Source: Sipunculus nudus (taxonomy: Eukaryota; Annelida; Sipuncula; Golfingiida; Sipunculidae). From it: a stretch of DNA of 64,000 nucleotides. The DNA lies in NCBI GenBank assembly GCA_026874595.1, contig CM049316.1, positions 49,788,695 to 49,852,694 on the forward strand. Reading direction: 5' to 3'. This document shows, in pieces, positions 48,601-58,959 of this stretch (position 1 is its first letter; every line of letters starts with the position of its first letter). The position numbers were made by a program, and so were the translations under genes. The notes under the pieces were generated by a model. It was not told the DNA's origin, searched no databases, and saw only the letters and a program-made list of their open reading frames with translations.

Positions 48601-49295
48601 TTGGGCAAAATTTAAGGTACATATTTTTTTATTTTTATTAATATTTTAAAAAATTTAAAAGATTTTGATCTAATTTTGGGTATACAATTTAATTTTGTTT
48701 AATTAAAGTTATATTACTGGAAAAAAGGTCCACAGCTTTAACATTTTTTGTGTTAAGTGATCAAATATCTTTCCTTATTTTTTTCAAAATGCATTATGTT
48801 TGGGCCCAGAACTTTTTTAAATTAAATAATACAGACATAATTTCTGGCATATACATAGGAACTATATAGAGGAATATTTATTGTAAATATGAGGAAAAAC
48901 AGATGAATGGTTTTGATATTAGGCAGTCCTAAAGTGTGAAAATAGGTTTTTAATAAAAAATTGAGGTTTTTCCTTAATTTCTCAAAGGAAGGAAATTGCA
49001 AAGACCCAGTTTTCGGCTTGGTAGGAGATCTTGGGGACATCTAACATTATGCCGAATTTTTGATTCCTAGGTCTTACGGTTTCAAAACGTGCCACATCTA
49101 CGGACGGACGGACGGACGACGGACAATGGACCACGACTATAGCTCAGATGACTTATAGTCAGCTGAGCTAAAAATAAACAAAATCCGATATAGTTTTTTG
49201 GATGACTGATTATTTGCCAAAAATTTGGTAATGCTAGCTCCTGCTGTTTTTGAGATAGCTACGGTTAAAGTAACGACGCCGCACCATCGGATAAG
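45633..49295 (+). mobile_element. F2 body split by an intact F1 variant
   Basis: F2 core with an exact palindrome at 46389-46400 runs to atgcagttagaaa. It is interrupted by F1 at 46704-49173, then resumes with ataaacaaaatccgatat and a decayed 3' region (gcaccatcggataagcag) near 49295. The 5' part is missing. Confidence 0.72.
46704..49173 (+). mobile_element. F1 variant, full-length (2.47 kb)
   Basis: The 5' end is AACAAGGGACC with GCTCAGCTG. The 3' end is the ACGG microsatellite then TATAGCTCAG ... CAGCTGAGCTA plus AAAA at 49173. Compared with the 1.87-kb reference copy, the 5' 1.3 kb is unrelated (attcatgaatgcattcatg block) while the core and 3' end are shared. This gives a second cargo type. 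It is nested in F2. Confidence 0.85.
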
Positions 49296-49475
49296 CAGCA
49301 ACTTGGTCACAGCGCAAGCGCAAATGCTTGTGTCAGCATTTTGTTACATTTTTCCACATGTGAAATGTACACAAAATGCATTTGTGCTGGATGCCCTTGT
49401 GAATGCACAAAACCAGTTTGCAAAAATGCTGTGCCCAAAACGGTTTTAAAACTTTTGTGTGTGAAAGGGGTATTA

Positions 49476-52400
49476 CAGGCCCTCATCCCATGATACCATG
49501 TGCACACTGCATAACAGACATCAAGTGGGATACTCTGGGCACACACTACTCAACTAACACAGGCCTTCATCCCATGATACCACAGACACACTGCATAACA
49601 GACATCAGGTGGGATACTCTGGGTACACACTACTCAACTTACACTTACAGGCCTTCATCCCATGATACCAGGGACATGCTGCATAACAGACATCAAGTGG
49701 GATACTCTGGGCATACACTACTCAACTAACACTTACAGCTTATCCTGTTTGTTAGATGATGTTACATACGTACTTGACAAGTTGTCATTCTGAGCTTTAG
49801 CTTTCATCAATGATACCACAACACACTGCATAACAGACATCAGGTGGGATACTCATGGCACACACTACTCAACTTACACTTACAGGACTTCATCCCATGA
49901 TACCATGGACATGCTGCATAACAGACATCAAGTGGGATACTCTGGACACACACTACTCAACTAACACAGGCCTTTATCCCATGATACCACAACACACTGC
50001 ATAACAGACATCAGGTGGGATACTCTGGGCACACACTACTCAACTTACACTTACAGGCCTTCATCCCATTATACCAGGGACATGCTGCATAACAGACATC
50101 AGGTGGGATACTCTGGGCATACACTACTCAACTAACACTTACAGCTTATCCTGTTTGTTAGATGATGTTACATACGTACTTGACAAGTCGTCATTCTGAG
50201 CTTTAGCTTTCATCCCATGATACCACAACACACTGCATAACAGACATCAGGTGGGATACTCTGGGCACACACTACTCAACTTGCACTTAGACCTTAATCC
50301 CATGATACCACGGACACACTGCATAACAGACATAAGGTGGGATACTCTGGGCACACACTACTCAACTTGCACTTAGACCTTAATCCCATGATACCACGGA
50401 CACACTGCATAACAGACAGCAGGTGGGATACTCTGGGCACACACTACTCAACTTGCACTTAGACCTTCATCCCATGATACAACAGACACACTGCATAACA
50501 GACATCAGGTGGGATACTCTGGGCACACACTACTCAACTTGCACTTAGACCTTAATCCCATGATACCACGGACACACTGCACAACAGACAGCAGGTGGGA
50601 TACTCTGGGCACACACTACTCAACTTGCACTTAGACCTTAATCCCATGATACCACAGACACACTGCATAACAGACATCAGGTGGGAAACTCTGGGCACAT
50701 ACTACTCTAACTTACACTTGCAGGCATTCATCCCATGATACCAGGGACACGCTGCATAACATACAGCAGGTGGGATACTCTGGGCACACACTACTCAACT
50801 AACATTTGCAGGCATTCATCCCATGATACCAGGGACACGCTGCATAACATACATCAGGTTGGATACTCTGGGCACACACTACTCAACTAACACTTACAGG
50901 CCTTCATCCCATGATACCACAACACACTGCATAACAGACATCAGGTGGGATACTCTGGGCACATATTACTCAACTTGCACTTAGACCTTAATCCCATGAT
51001 ACCACAGACACACTGCATAACAGACATCAGGTGGGAAACTCTGGGCACATACTACTCTAACTTACACTTGCAGGCGTTCATCCCATGATACCAGGGACAC
51101 GCTGCATAACATACAGCAGGTGGGATACTCTGGGCACACACTGCTCAACTAACATTTGCAGGTATTCATCCAATGATACCAGGGACACGCTGCATAACAT
51201 ACATCAGGTGGGATACTCTGGGCACACACTACTCAACTAACACTTACAGGCCTTCATCCCATGATACCACAACACACTGCATAACAGACATCAGGTGGGA
51301 TACTCTGGGCACATATTACCCTAACTTACACTTGCAGGCCTTCATCCCATGATACCACGGACATGCTGCATAACAGACATCAGGTGGGATACTCTGGGCA
51401 CACACTACTCAACCTGCACTTAGACCTTAATCCCATGATACCTTGGACACACTGCATAACAGACAGCAGGTGGGATATCAGGGCACACACTTCTCAACTT
51501 GCACTTAGACCTTAATCCCATGATACCACAGACACACTGCATAACACACATCAGGTGGGATACTCTGGGCACACACTACTCTAACTTACACTTGCAGGCG
51601 TTCATCCCATGCTACCAGGGACACACTGCATAACATACATCAGGTGGGATACTCTAGGCACACACTACTCAACTAACACTTAGAGGCCTTCATCCCATGA
51701 TACCACAACACACTGCATAACAGACGTCAGGTGGGATACTCTGGGCACATACTACTCTAACTTACACTTGCAGGCCTTCATCCCATGATACCACAGACAT
51801 GCTGCATAACAGACTTCAGGTGGGATACTCTGGGCACACACTACTCAACTTGCACTTAGACCTTAATCCCATGATACCACGGACACACTGCATAACAGAC
51901 AGCAGGTGGGATACTCTGGGCACACACTACTCAACTTGCACTTAGACCTTAATCCCATGATACCACAGACACACTGCATAACAGACATCAGGTGGGATAC
52001 TCTGGGCACACACTACTCAACAAACATTTGCAGGCGTTCATCCCATGATACCAGGGACACGCTGCATAACATACATCAGGTGGGATACTCTGGGCACACA
52101 CTACTCAACTAACACTTACAGGCCTTCATCCCATGATACCAGGGACACGCTGCATAACAGACATCAGGTGGGATACTCTGGGCACATACTCCTCTAACTT
52201 ACACTTGCAGACCGTCATCCCATGATACCACAGACATGCTGCATAACAGACATCAAGTGGGATACTCTGGGCACACACTACTCAACTTGCACTTAGACCT
52301 TAATCCCATGATACCACGGACACACTGCATAACAGACAACAGGTGGGATACTCTGGGCACACACTACTCAACTTGCACTTAGACCTTAATCCCATGATAC

Positions 52401-53115
52401 CACAGACACACTGCATAACAGACATCAGGTGGGATACTCTGGGCATACACTACTCTAACTTACACTTGCAGGCGTTCATCCCATGATATCAGGGACACGC
52501 TGCATAACATACAGCAGCAAGGATACTCTGGGCACACACTACTCAACTAACACTTACAGGCCTTCATCCCATGATACCACAACACACTGCATAACAGACA
52601 TCAGGTGGGATACTCTTGGCACATACTACTCAAACTTACACTTGCAGGCCTTCATCCCATGATACCACGGACATGCTGCATAACAGACAGCAGGTGGGAT
52701 ACTCTTGGCACACACTACTCAACTTACACTTACAGATCTTCATCCCATGATACCACAGACATGCTGCATAACAGACATCAGGTGGGATACTCTGGGCACA
52801 CACTACTCTAACTTACACTTGCAGGCATTCATCCTATGATACCAGGGACACGCTGCATAACATACAGCAGGTGGGATACTCTGGGCACACACTACTCAAC
52901 TTACACTTACAGATCTTCATCCCATGATACCACAGACATGCTGCATAACAGACAGCAGGTGGGATACTCTGGGCAAACACTACTCAACTTACACTTGCAG
53001 ATCTTCATCCCATGATACCACAGACATGCTGCATAACAGACAGCAGGTGGGATACTCCGGGCATACACTACTCAACTAACACTTACAGGCCTTCATCCCA
53101 AGATACCATGGACAC
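49476..53115 (+). repeat. 88-bp satellite array, about 41 units
   Basis: The unit contains cttcatcccatgataccac, cactgcataacagacatcag and gtgggatactctgggcacac, then actactcaacttacactt. Variants alternate (ggacacactg, gggacacgctg, ggacatgctg; actctaacttacacttgcagg). Two ~75-base interruptions starting with gcttatcctgtttgttag at 49738 and 50146 are ~410-417 bases apart, suggesting a higher-order unit. It lies within the intron upstream of the CNOT1 exon at 42660-42986. Confidence 0.95.
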
Positions 53116-53818
53116 ACTGCACATATATCCTGAGGGAGTGTGAGATTATATATAATTATTTCATTCAACCTAACTTGGCACAGCAATTAGGTTTGATTGC
53201 CCAGTGTTTGTGATGTTTTTGTTGTTGGATTATGTGTTCAGTTGGACAGGTCTCAGTTATACAGCTCATTTGGACGGGTCCCAGTCAGACAAGTAGACAC
53301 TATGTTTTGTATTAACATGATGTTCTGTCACAGTATTAAGTTGGTATAAAGGTTTGAAGCTTTAATAAGGACAAGGAATCCATTAAAAATTTTAGCAAAT
53401 GCAAGATATTGCTGATTTTTTTAATTTTAGCAAATGCAAAATATACTTTTTTTGTGTGTTTTTTTAATTGATAAATATATGGTTGCCAAACTAATACTGT
53501 GCACTTAAACAAACTATTTCAAAGATGCAGGAGCCTCTCATGATCAAATATCAAGTATCATGTATCAGTATTTCAGCAATGAGACAGTAATAAATGCATA
53601 AAATAACCACACCACTGGAAATGTATGAACCCCGTCAATTTTAGAATAAGGAAGAAAGTGGAGATTAGCTGAAGTATAATAATACACATTTAATTTATTC
53701 ATTGAAATAAAATTCGGTTAAAAAAATAAAATTTTCCATTTTCAAATGAGCATAATCTGTATCTGATAAGTACATATTACACTGTGTTATACATGAAAAA
53801 TGTGACCTGAAACCATTT
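53116..53818. other. AT-rich intron sequence without recognised element
   Basis: Apart from a small GGTCTCAGTTATACAG-type stretch near 53250 there is no recognised repeat terminus or exon. The phrase catgatcaaatat near 53540 recurs at 54037, hinting that part of this is repeated. Confidence 0.5.
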
Positions 53819-56800
53819 AACAAGGGACCCATAGGTCACGGCGCTCAGCTGAACTTTGTAAAATTTTAGCAATTGCAGTATGTACTTATTTATATTTTTT
53901 TTACATATTAGCATTTGAAAAGCTAAGAGGAAATGGCCTTGCTATTTGGAGATCATAAAATCATAAATAAATGAAGGCATGAGAAATACTAGACATCAAC
54001 TTTTCGGACTACATCAAATTTAGGATGCACGAGCCTCTCATGATCAAATATTTGTAAAACTAACTGTATTTCAACTATGTGAAAGTAATATGTGTTTAAA
54101 ATACCCAGTAGGGAAAACAAGAAACCCTGTAAAATAAATAATAAGGAAGAAAGTGCAGATAAGCTGTTGTATAAAAATACACATTTAATTTATTAACTGA
54201 AATAACAAGGGACCCATGGGTCACTGTGCTCAGCTGAAGTTGACTTTGAAGGTAAAAAGCTAAAATAATATCAAACGGAGATAAAGTGTAAGAGGAAGAG
54301 GTAATATAGGCCATGGTTGGTTTATATGATTGGTTTGTATTGATGAGCAAGAAATTGTTGCAAATAATATTTTGTGACCTGAACATGTGTTTCCTAATGT
54401 TGAAACTGAAGCATGTGAGCAGTTTGTGAACATATGATCTGTACTATTACCATGATCATTAGCTGGCTTAACTGTTGACATTTCAGTAGTTTACACATTT
54501 GTTCAATTGAATCTATTTTTTTTGTATAATATATATATTATTATATATATATATATTTTTTATTTTATGAAATGTATACAGTAGAAATAAAACTAATTAA
54601 CAACATACATACAGGGCAAACAAAGCCTAATCTCCAATTCTGCTGAGGCAGGAAAATAATGAACAAATGTTTGTATTAGATTCTCATTTTTTTATCACAT
54701 CATTTTTTTTATTATAAGTTTATATTTCTATACTTTTCAAATATAAAAGTTGAATATAAAAGTTGATTCATAATTCTCCATTGCATTATCATAAATCTCA
54801 ATCTTGCCAGATAACATCACATCATGCATACAAATGTTTATTTATTTTTTACCACAAAAATATATCTTTTAAATCTGCAAAACAATCAATATCTAATAAT
54901 AATACTTGATTTAGATTTCACAATTTTAAATTGTGTCTTTATTCATCCATAATGTGCTTCATATTTAATAAATTTAAGCATACTGATAGGTTTAATTAAA
55001 TTTGTTAAAATCATTTAAAAAGAAAATTGATTTCTTTAACAATGGACCCATGGGTCACTGTGGTCAGCTGAAGTTAACATTGAAGGTAAAAATCTAAAAT
55101 AATATCAAATGGAGATAAAGTCTAAGAGGAAAAGGAAATATAGGCCATGGCTGGTTGACATGATTGGTTTGTATTATGTGTAAGAAATTGTTGCAAATTA
55201 TATTTTGTGACCAAAACATGCAATTCCTAATGTTAAAATGAAGCTGGTGATCAGTTTGTGAACATAAGATGTATATTAAAACCATGATGATTGGTTGACT
55301 TTTTGATAAATTGTTGACAGTCCAGTAGTTTACACATTTGTTAAATTGGATCTATTTTTTTATAATATATTTTATTAGATATATGTATTTTTTTATTTTA
55401 TAAAATCTTTACAGTTGAAATATAACTAATGTCCCCAGTCCACAGGTGCAAGGACTTAGGGGGGGGGATGGAATGATGGGAGGTACAACATCTCTGTATT
55501 ATTATAGTGTATATACATAGGATTTTCACTTAATTCAACTATGCTTACAGGATGAAAAAGTTCATTCACAATTACTTAATATTTAAAAAAGGACAAACAG
55601 ACTGGTAGACAGACAAAGCTGATAAAGTATGAAGTTTCAATTATTTCTAATTTTTTTATTAAATCAAATTGTTTTAAAGTTTAACATCTGCAATATTACA
55701 CAGCTGAATATATAAGTTGCTTTCAAGTTTCAGACCAGAATAGTTTTAATCAATCAACATACAGCATATGAAAGTTATTTCAACAGTTCTTATAGAAATA
55801 ATTTCATAATTAATATATATTTAATGATAATGGAGAGATGAAGGACAGACAGAGCTGATCGTTATATGTTCCATTCTCCTGAGGCAAGAATATGTTTTAA
55901 TTAAATTTTAATTTTTTCTTATCCAATTATTTTTCAAGTTAAATATATTTTACACATTTGCAATAAAAAACTAATGTCCCAGTGCACAGGTGCAAAGGAA
56001 TCAATGGCAGCAGAGTGTGTGTGTGTGTGTGTGTGTGGGGTGGGGAGGTAGCATTTACAACACTTCTACATATACATACAGGGCAAACAAAGCCTGATTT
56101 CCAATTCTGCTGAGGTAGGAAAATAATGAACAAATGTTTGTATTAGATCCTCATTTTTTATCACATCAATTTTTTTAATGTTTAGTTTATATTTCTATAC
56201 ATTTCCAATATAACATATATATCTGAATCTAAAAGTAGATTTATAATTCTAAATTGCATCATCATTAATCTTAATCTTATCACATTATGCTTACAAATGT
56301 ATATATTTATTTTTTACCACAAAAATATATCTTTTAAATTTGCAAAACAAGAAATATCTAAAAATAATACTTGATTCAGATTACACAATTTTAAATTGTG
56401 CCTTTATTTATCCATAATTTGCTTTATATTTGATAAATTTATGCATACTGATGGGTCTTATTCTATCTAACAATCTTAATTGGTTAAAATCATTTAAAAG
56501 AAAATTGATTTCTTTAAAAATGCTACATTAACCCAACATGGCATCTGCCTGATAACTCCTTGAATGACTTTTTCAAGGAAAGTTTTGTATATTGGAGTGG
56601 AAACAGCATTACAAGTATGTTTAGTGCAATTAATAACAATTACTGCATAACAATTACTGGTGTGTAGGGTTGGCTGGAGGGGGGGGGGGGGGGGGGGGAG
56701 GGGATGGTATGAGAATTACAGTACACCTAATTATGCTATAATCATCTCTAAATAATGCCTAAAACAACTTTTCAATCTTCTTACTTGACCGCTTCAACTC

Positions 56801-56964
56801 ATGCTTTTATAAATTTACCACAAGTTACGAAAGCTGACATAAACACACGGGGGACAATTATGCTGTTATCTAATTTCATTTTTAAGTAAAGTAAGGGGCC
56901 ATATTTTCACCCCCTTTAGTTTGCACACTGAACTGCTTACATGCATGATAAGTTGCAAACATAC
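53819..56964 (+). mobile_element. Serial F1 5' portions (three starts), no 3' ends
   Basis: F1 5' ends begin at 53819, 54204 and 55038 with the GGGACCCATGGGTC-type hairpin and GCTCAGCTG or a variant. Bodies follow the reference F1 through gggcaaacaaagcctgat and G-runs (55455, 56679). The last stretch, near 56700, fades into sequence next to the CNOT1 donor. A short GT run lies near 56015. The final ~200 bases before 56965 look single-copy. Confidence 0.68.
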
Positions 56965-57237
56965 CTTGGCTGGAAGTGTAGCCCCTGTACTCGAGGTTGT
57001 ACCTGTACCATTACCACTTGTGGTAGTGGTAGATGCTGTGCTGCTGGTTGTCATTACTGGTGTCTGACTGGTTGGTTTGGTTGATACTGGGGTAGAAGGA
57101 CCTGGTGTACTACCTGTGGAGGTGGCAGTGGTTGTAGTCAGCGTCGCAGTTGATGTAACTGGGGTAACAGACTGTGACGCAACTGGGCCTTGTGGGCGAC
57201 TGGGTGGTTCCTGAGACCTTGCTCCATATTCTACATA
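56965..57237 (-). CDS. CNOT1: CNOT1 exon: Ser/Thr-rich linker before MIF4G domain
   Basis: This exon encodes 91 residues in phase 0. It opens with YVEYGARSQEPPSRPQGP, matching the conserved YIEYGQQSRDPP stretch of animal CNOT1 just after the TTP/Nanos-binding helical domain. It then becomes a low-complexity tract of Thr, Ser, Pro and Gly (TATLTTTTATSTGSTPGPST and similar) and ends in LPAK. In vertebrates the same place is a disordered linker, so poor conservation here is expected. On the minus strand the acceptor reads gatatttcag just above 57237 and the donor is gtatgt just below 56965. The last 12 intron bases before the exon are host-like. Beyond them sits the 5' terminus of an F1 repeat. 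The exon end is supported because the next exon continues with [13 protein letters not shown]. Confidence 0.92.
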
Positions 57238-57249
57238 CTGAAATATCAG

Positions 57250-57290
57250 AACAAGTGACCCATGGGTCATGATGCTCAGCTGAATGGGAA
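57250..57290 (+). mobile_element. Solo F1 5' terminus beside a CNOT1 splice acceptor
   Basis: AACAAGTGACCCATGGGTC and GCTCAGCTGAA start 13 bases above the exon boundary at 57237, so only 12 host intron bases separate the element from the exon. No F1 body follows. Confidence 0.82.
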
Positions 57291-57319
57291 GACAGCACAA
57301 TCTAGCTGTCATTTGAGTG

Positions 57320-57880
57320 TCTAAAACAATAATAATATTAATAACAATAGATAGTTTTTATATAGTGCCAATTCTCTGATAGTTGAACTCACAGCGCAAT
57401 TAAAACACACACTTTCATGGAAACCTACTCCCTGTGCCTCTCCCTAAGCCAACTCTCCTTACTGATTGTCACTGACTTCAGGAAACAAATGATACATATA
57501 AATGACCAAAAGAGATACATTTTTATATTTGTTTTAAATGATGTAAGAAGTGTAGTAGGAAGCAAATTCCAGCCTTTTAGGGCTAAGAAACGGAAGGAAT
57601 GATCACCATAAATCATATCACATTTTGGTACTTATAGAAGATTTCCGCCAGCCGAACGCAGCATACACAAAGACTGATAGGTTATTAATTTTTCAGACAA
57701 GTATAAAGGAAGTGAACCATCGAAATTGCGGTAAACAAAACAACAATTTTGTATTGTATACAGTAACTGACTGGAAGCCAATGGAGCAGTTTGAGCAGCA
57801 GTGTGACATGGTCAGACTTTTGCTCCCTAAGAATGAAGCTCAGCATTATTCTGAACCATCTGCAGCAAAACATGCTATGC
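57320..57880 (-). pseudogene. Decayed non-LTR retrotransposon, 3' end of reverse transcriptase ORF
   Basis: On the minus strand, 57820-57685 reads KSDHVTLLLKLLHWLPVSYC, matching the LHWLPV block that follows the reverse transcriptase domain in CR1/L2/Rex-like LINEs. After a frameshift, 57610-57500 reads GDHSFRFLALKGWNLLP, matching the GDRAFS..APRLWNSLP block near the end of the same ORF. Then comes a 3' tail with gcactatataaa and an ATT-rich run (57360-57330), typical of such elements. The ORF is short, frame-shifted and has stops, so it is dead. The clade assignment is from remembered motifs. Confidence 0.75.
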
Positions 57881-58959
57881 AGGGATATTTGCCTGGATGT
57901 ACAGTTAGAAGTAACTAAGGTCTAACGGTTACGTGTTTGTGCCCTGTTAACAGCCTTTTGAAGGTCTCAAGAAATAAGGCACCCATGGGACACTGTGCTC
58001 CTATTTGGTTATAGTGAAGAACTATGCTGCTTTCAAACTTCAGACTTTTTTCTGCAATAGCAGCTCATTAAAATTACAGCTGGTCACTCACTGCATCCCT
58101 GTGCACTGTACATAGGTAATATATGGAGCAATAGTTATGCCTAATATAAACAAACAACACCAGGGGCTTTCATGGTAGGCAGCCTTGAAGTGTAACAAGG
58201 CTTGTCTTGTTGTAAAACAATACTTGACTTGTTCTTCCAAAACTCCATATAGCCTATAATGTTTTAACATTTGCTTTCATATTTTAGATTATATAAATGT
58301 AAAACCTTATCTATCCATCATGTGAAAATCAAATCAAATCAACTTACATGAACAAAATGTGCCATAGTCAAAGTTTAAGGTTATGATTTTACATTTATGC
58401 TAATAACTTTAAGATTTACAGAAATTTTATCTAATTTCTATAATAAAATTAAAACTATATTATATGTAGTTATATGCTTCAAAAAGGCTCTCTAGCTTCA
58501 ACAATTATTAAGTTAAGAGAGTAAATATCTTTCTTAAGTTTTTACAAAATGCATTATGTTCGACCCATATACAATACTGACCTAATTTCGAGCAGTTAAA
58601 AGGTAAGCGACTACGTATATCCACCGAAGTGAGGAATGGATTGAGTGGCAAGGGGAAATAGAGTGAGATGTGTTGCATATTAGCATGGATGTCTGCCACG
58701 TAAACATGATTGCAGGTGGTGCCACCTGTTATTTAAAAGAGTTAGCTAAGATGTATAAATATGCAAAATTAGAGGTGGATAAGTCAAACCACTGCTGAGA
58801 TATGAGTGAATTTTACCCTAAGTGGACACCATGCAAAGAGTGTAAGGTTATAAGCTTAAATTTGTATATGCTGTAGAGCTATAAACAATGGTTAAGAGGT
58901 CAATGCAAAATGGTTAGGCACCAGTTCATATGTGACCCAATAATGGGTTCAAGTTTCAG
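57881..58959 (+). mobile_element. Mixed fragments of F1 and F5
   Basis: F1-module text (gtgccctgttaacag near 57940) and a ruined F1 5' end (GGCACCCATGGGACAC near 57977) come first. F1-core-like AT-rich sequence then runs to about 58590. From there an F5 fragment follows, with GCGACTACGTATATCC, gtggcaaggggaaatagag and GGTGGTGCCACC near 58717. The copies are old and partial. Confidence 0.6.

Larger units (their letters stand above)
10749..57237 (-). other. CNOT1: CNOT1 gene, internal part (4 exons, 3 complete introns)
   Basis: This is the span of the recognised part of the CCR4-NOT scaffold gene. The four coding blocks lie on the minus strand in the protein's own order. All have GT donors and AG acceptors and are multiples of three (273, 327, 117 and 111 bp). 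Joined, they read 276 codons without a gap and match the known CNOT1 order: linker after the TTP-binding region, ATNIDTLL motif, then the first helices of the CAF1-binding MIF4G domain. The introns are 13,978, 24,823 and 6,860 bp and are filled with repeats. Neither the preceding exon (expected above 57237) nor the next one (FRPPNPWTM region, expected below 10749) was found, so the gene runs off both ends. CNOT1 is a cytoplasmic and nuclear hub for mRNA deadenylation and translational repression. The assignment comes from remembered family motifs, not a search. Confidence 0.93.

Noticed and set aside
43136-53115. Regular repeats resembling a CRISPR array
   Set aside because: Units of 53 and 88 bp are directly abutting with no unique spacers, and the genome is animal. 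They are a minisatellite and a satellite.
57625-57918. 97-codon plus-strand frame
   Set aside because: The minus strand of the same bases reads a recognisable LINE ORF end (LHWLPV, GDHSF). The plus frame has no family resemblance.
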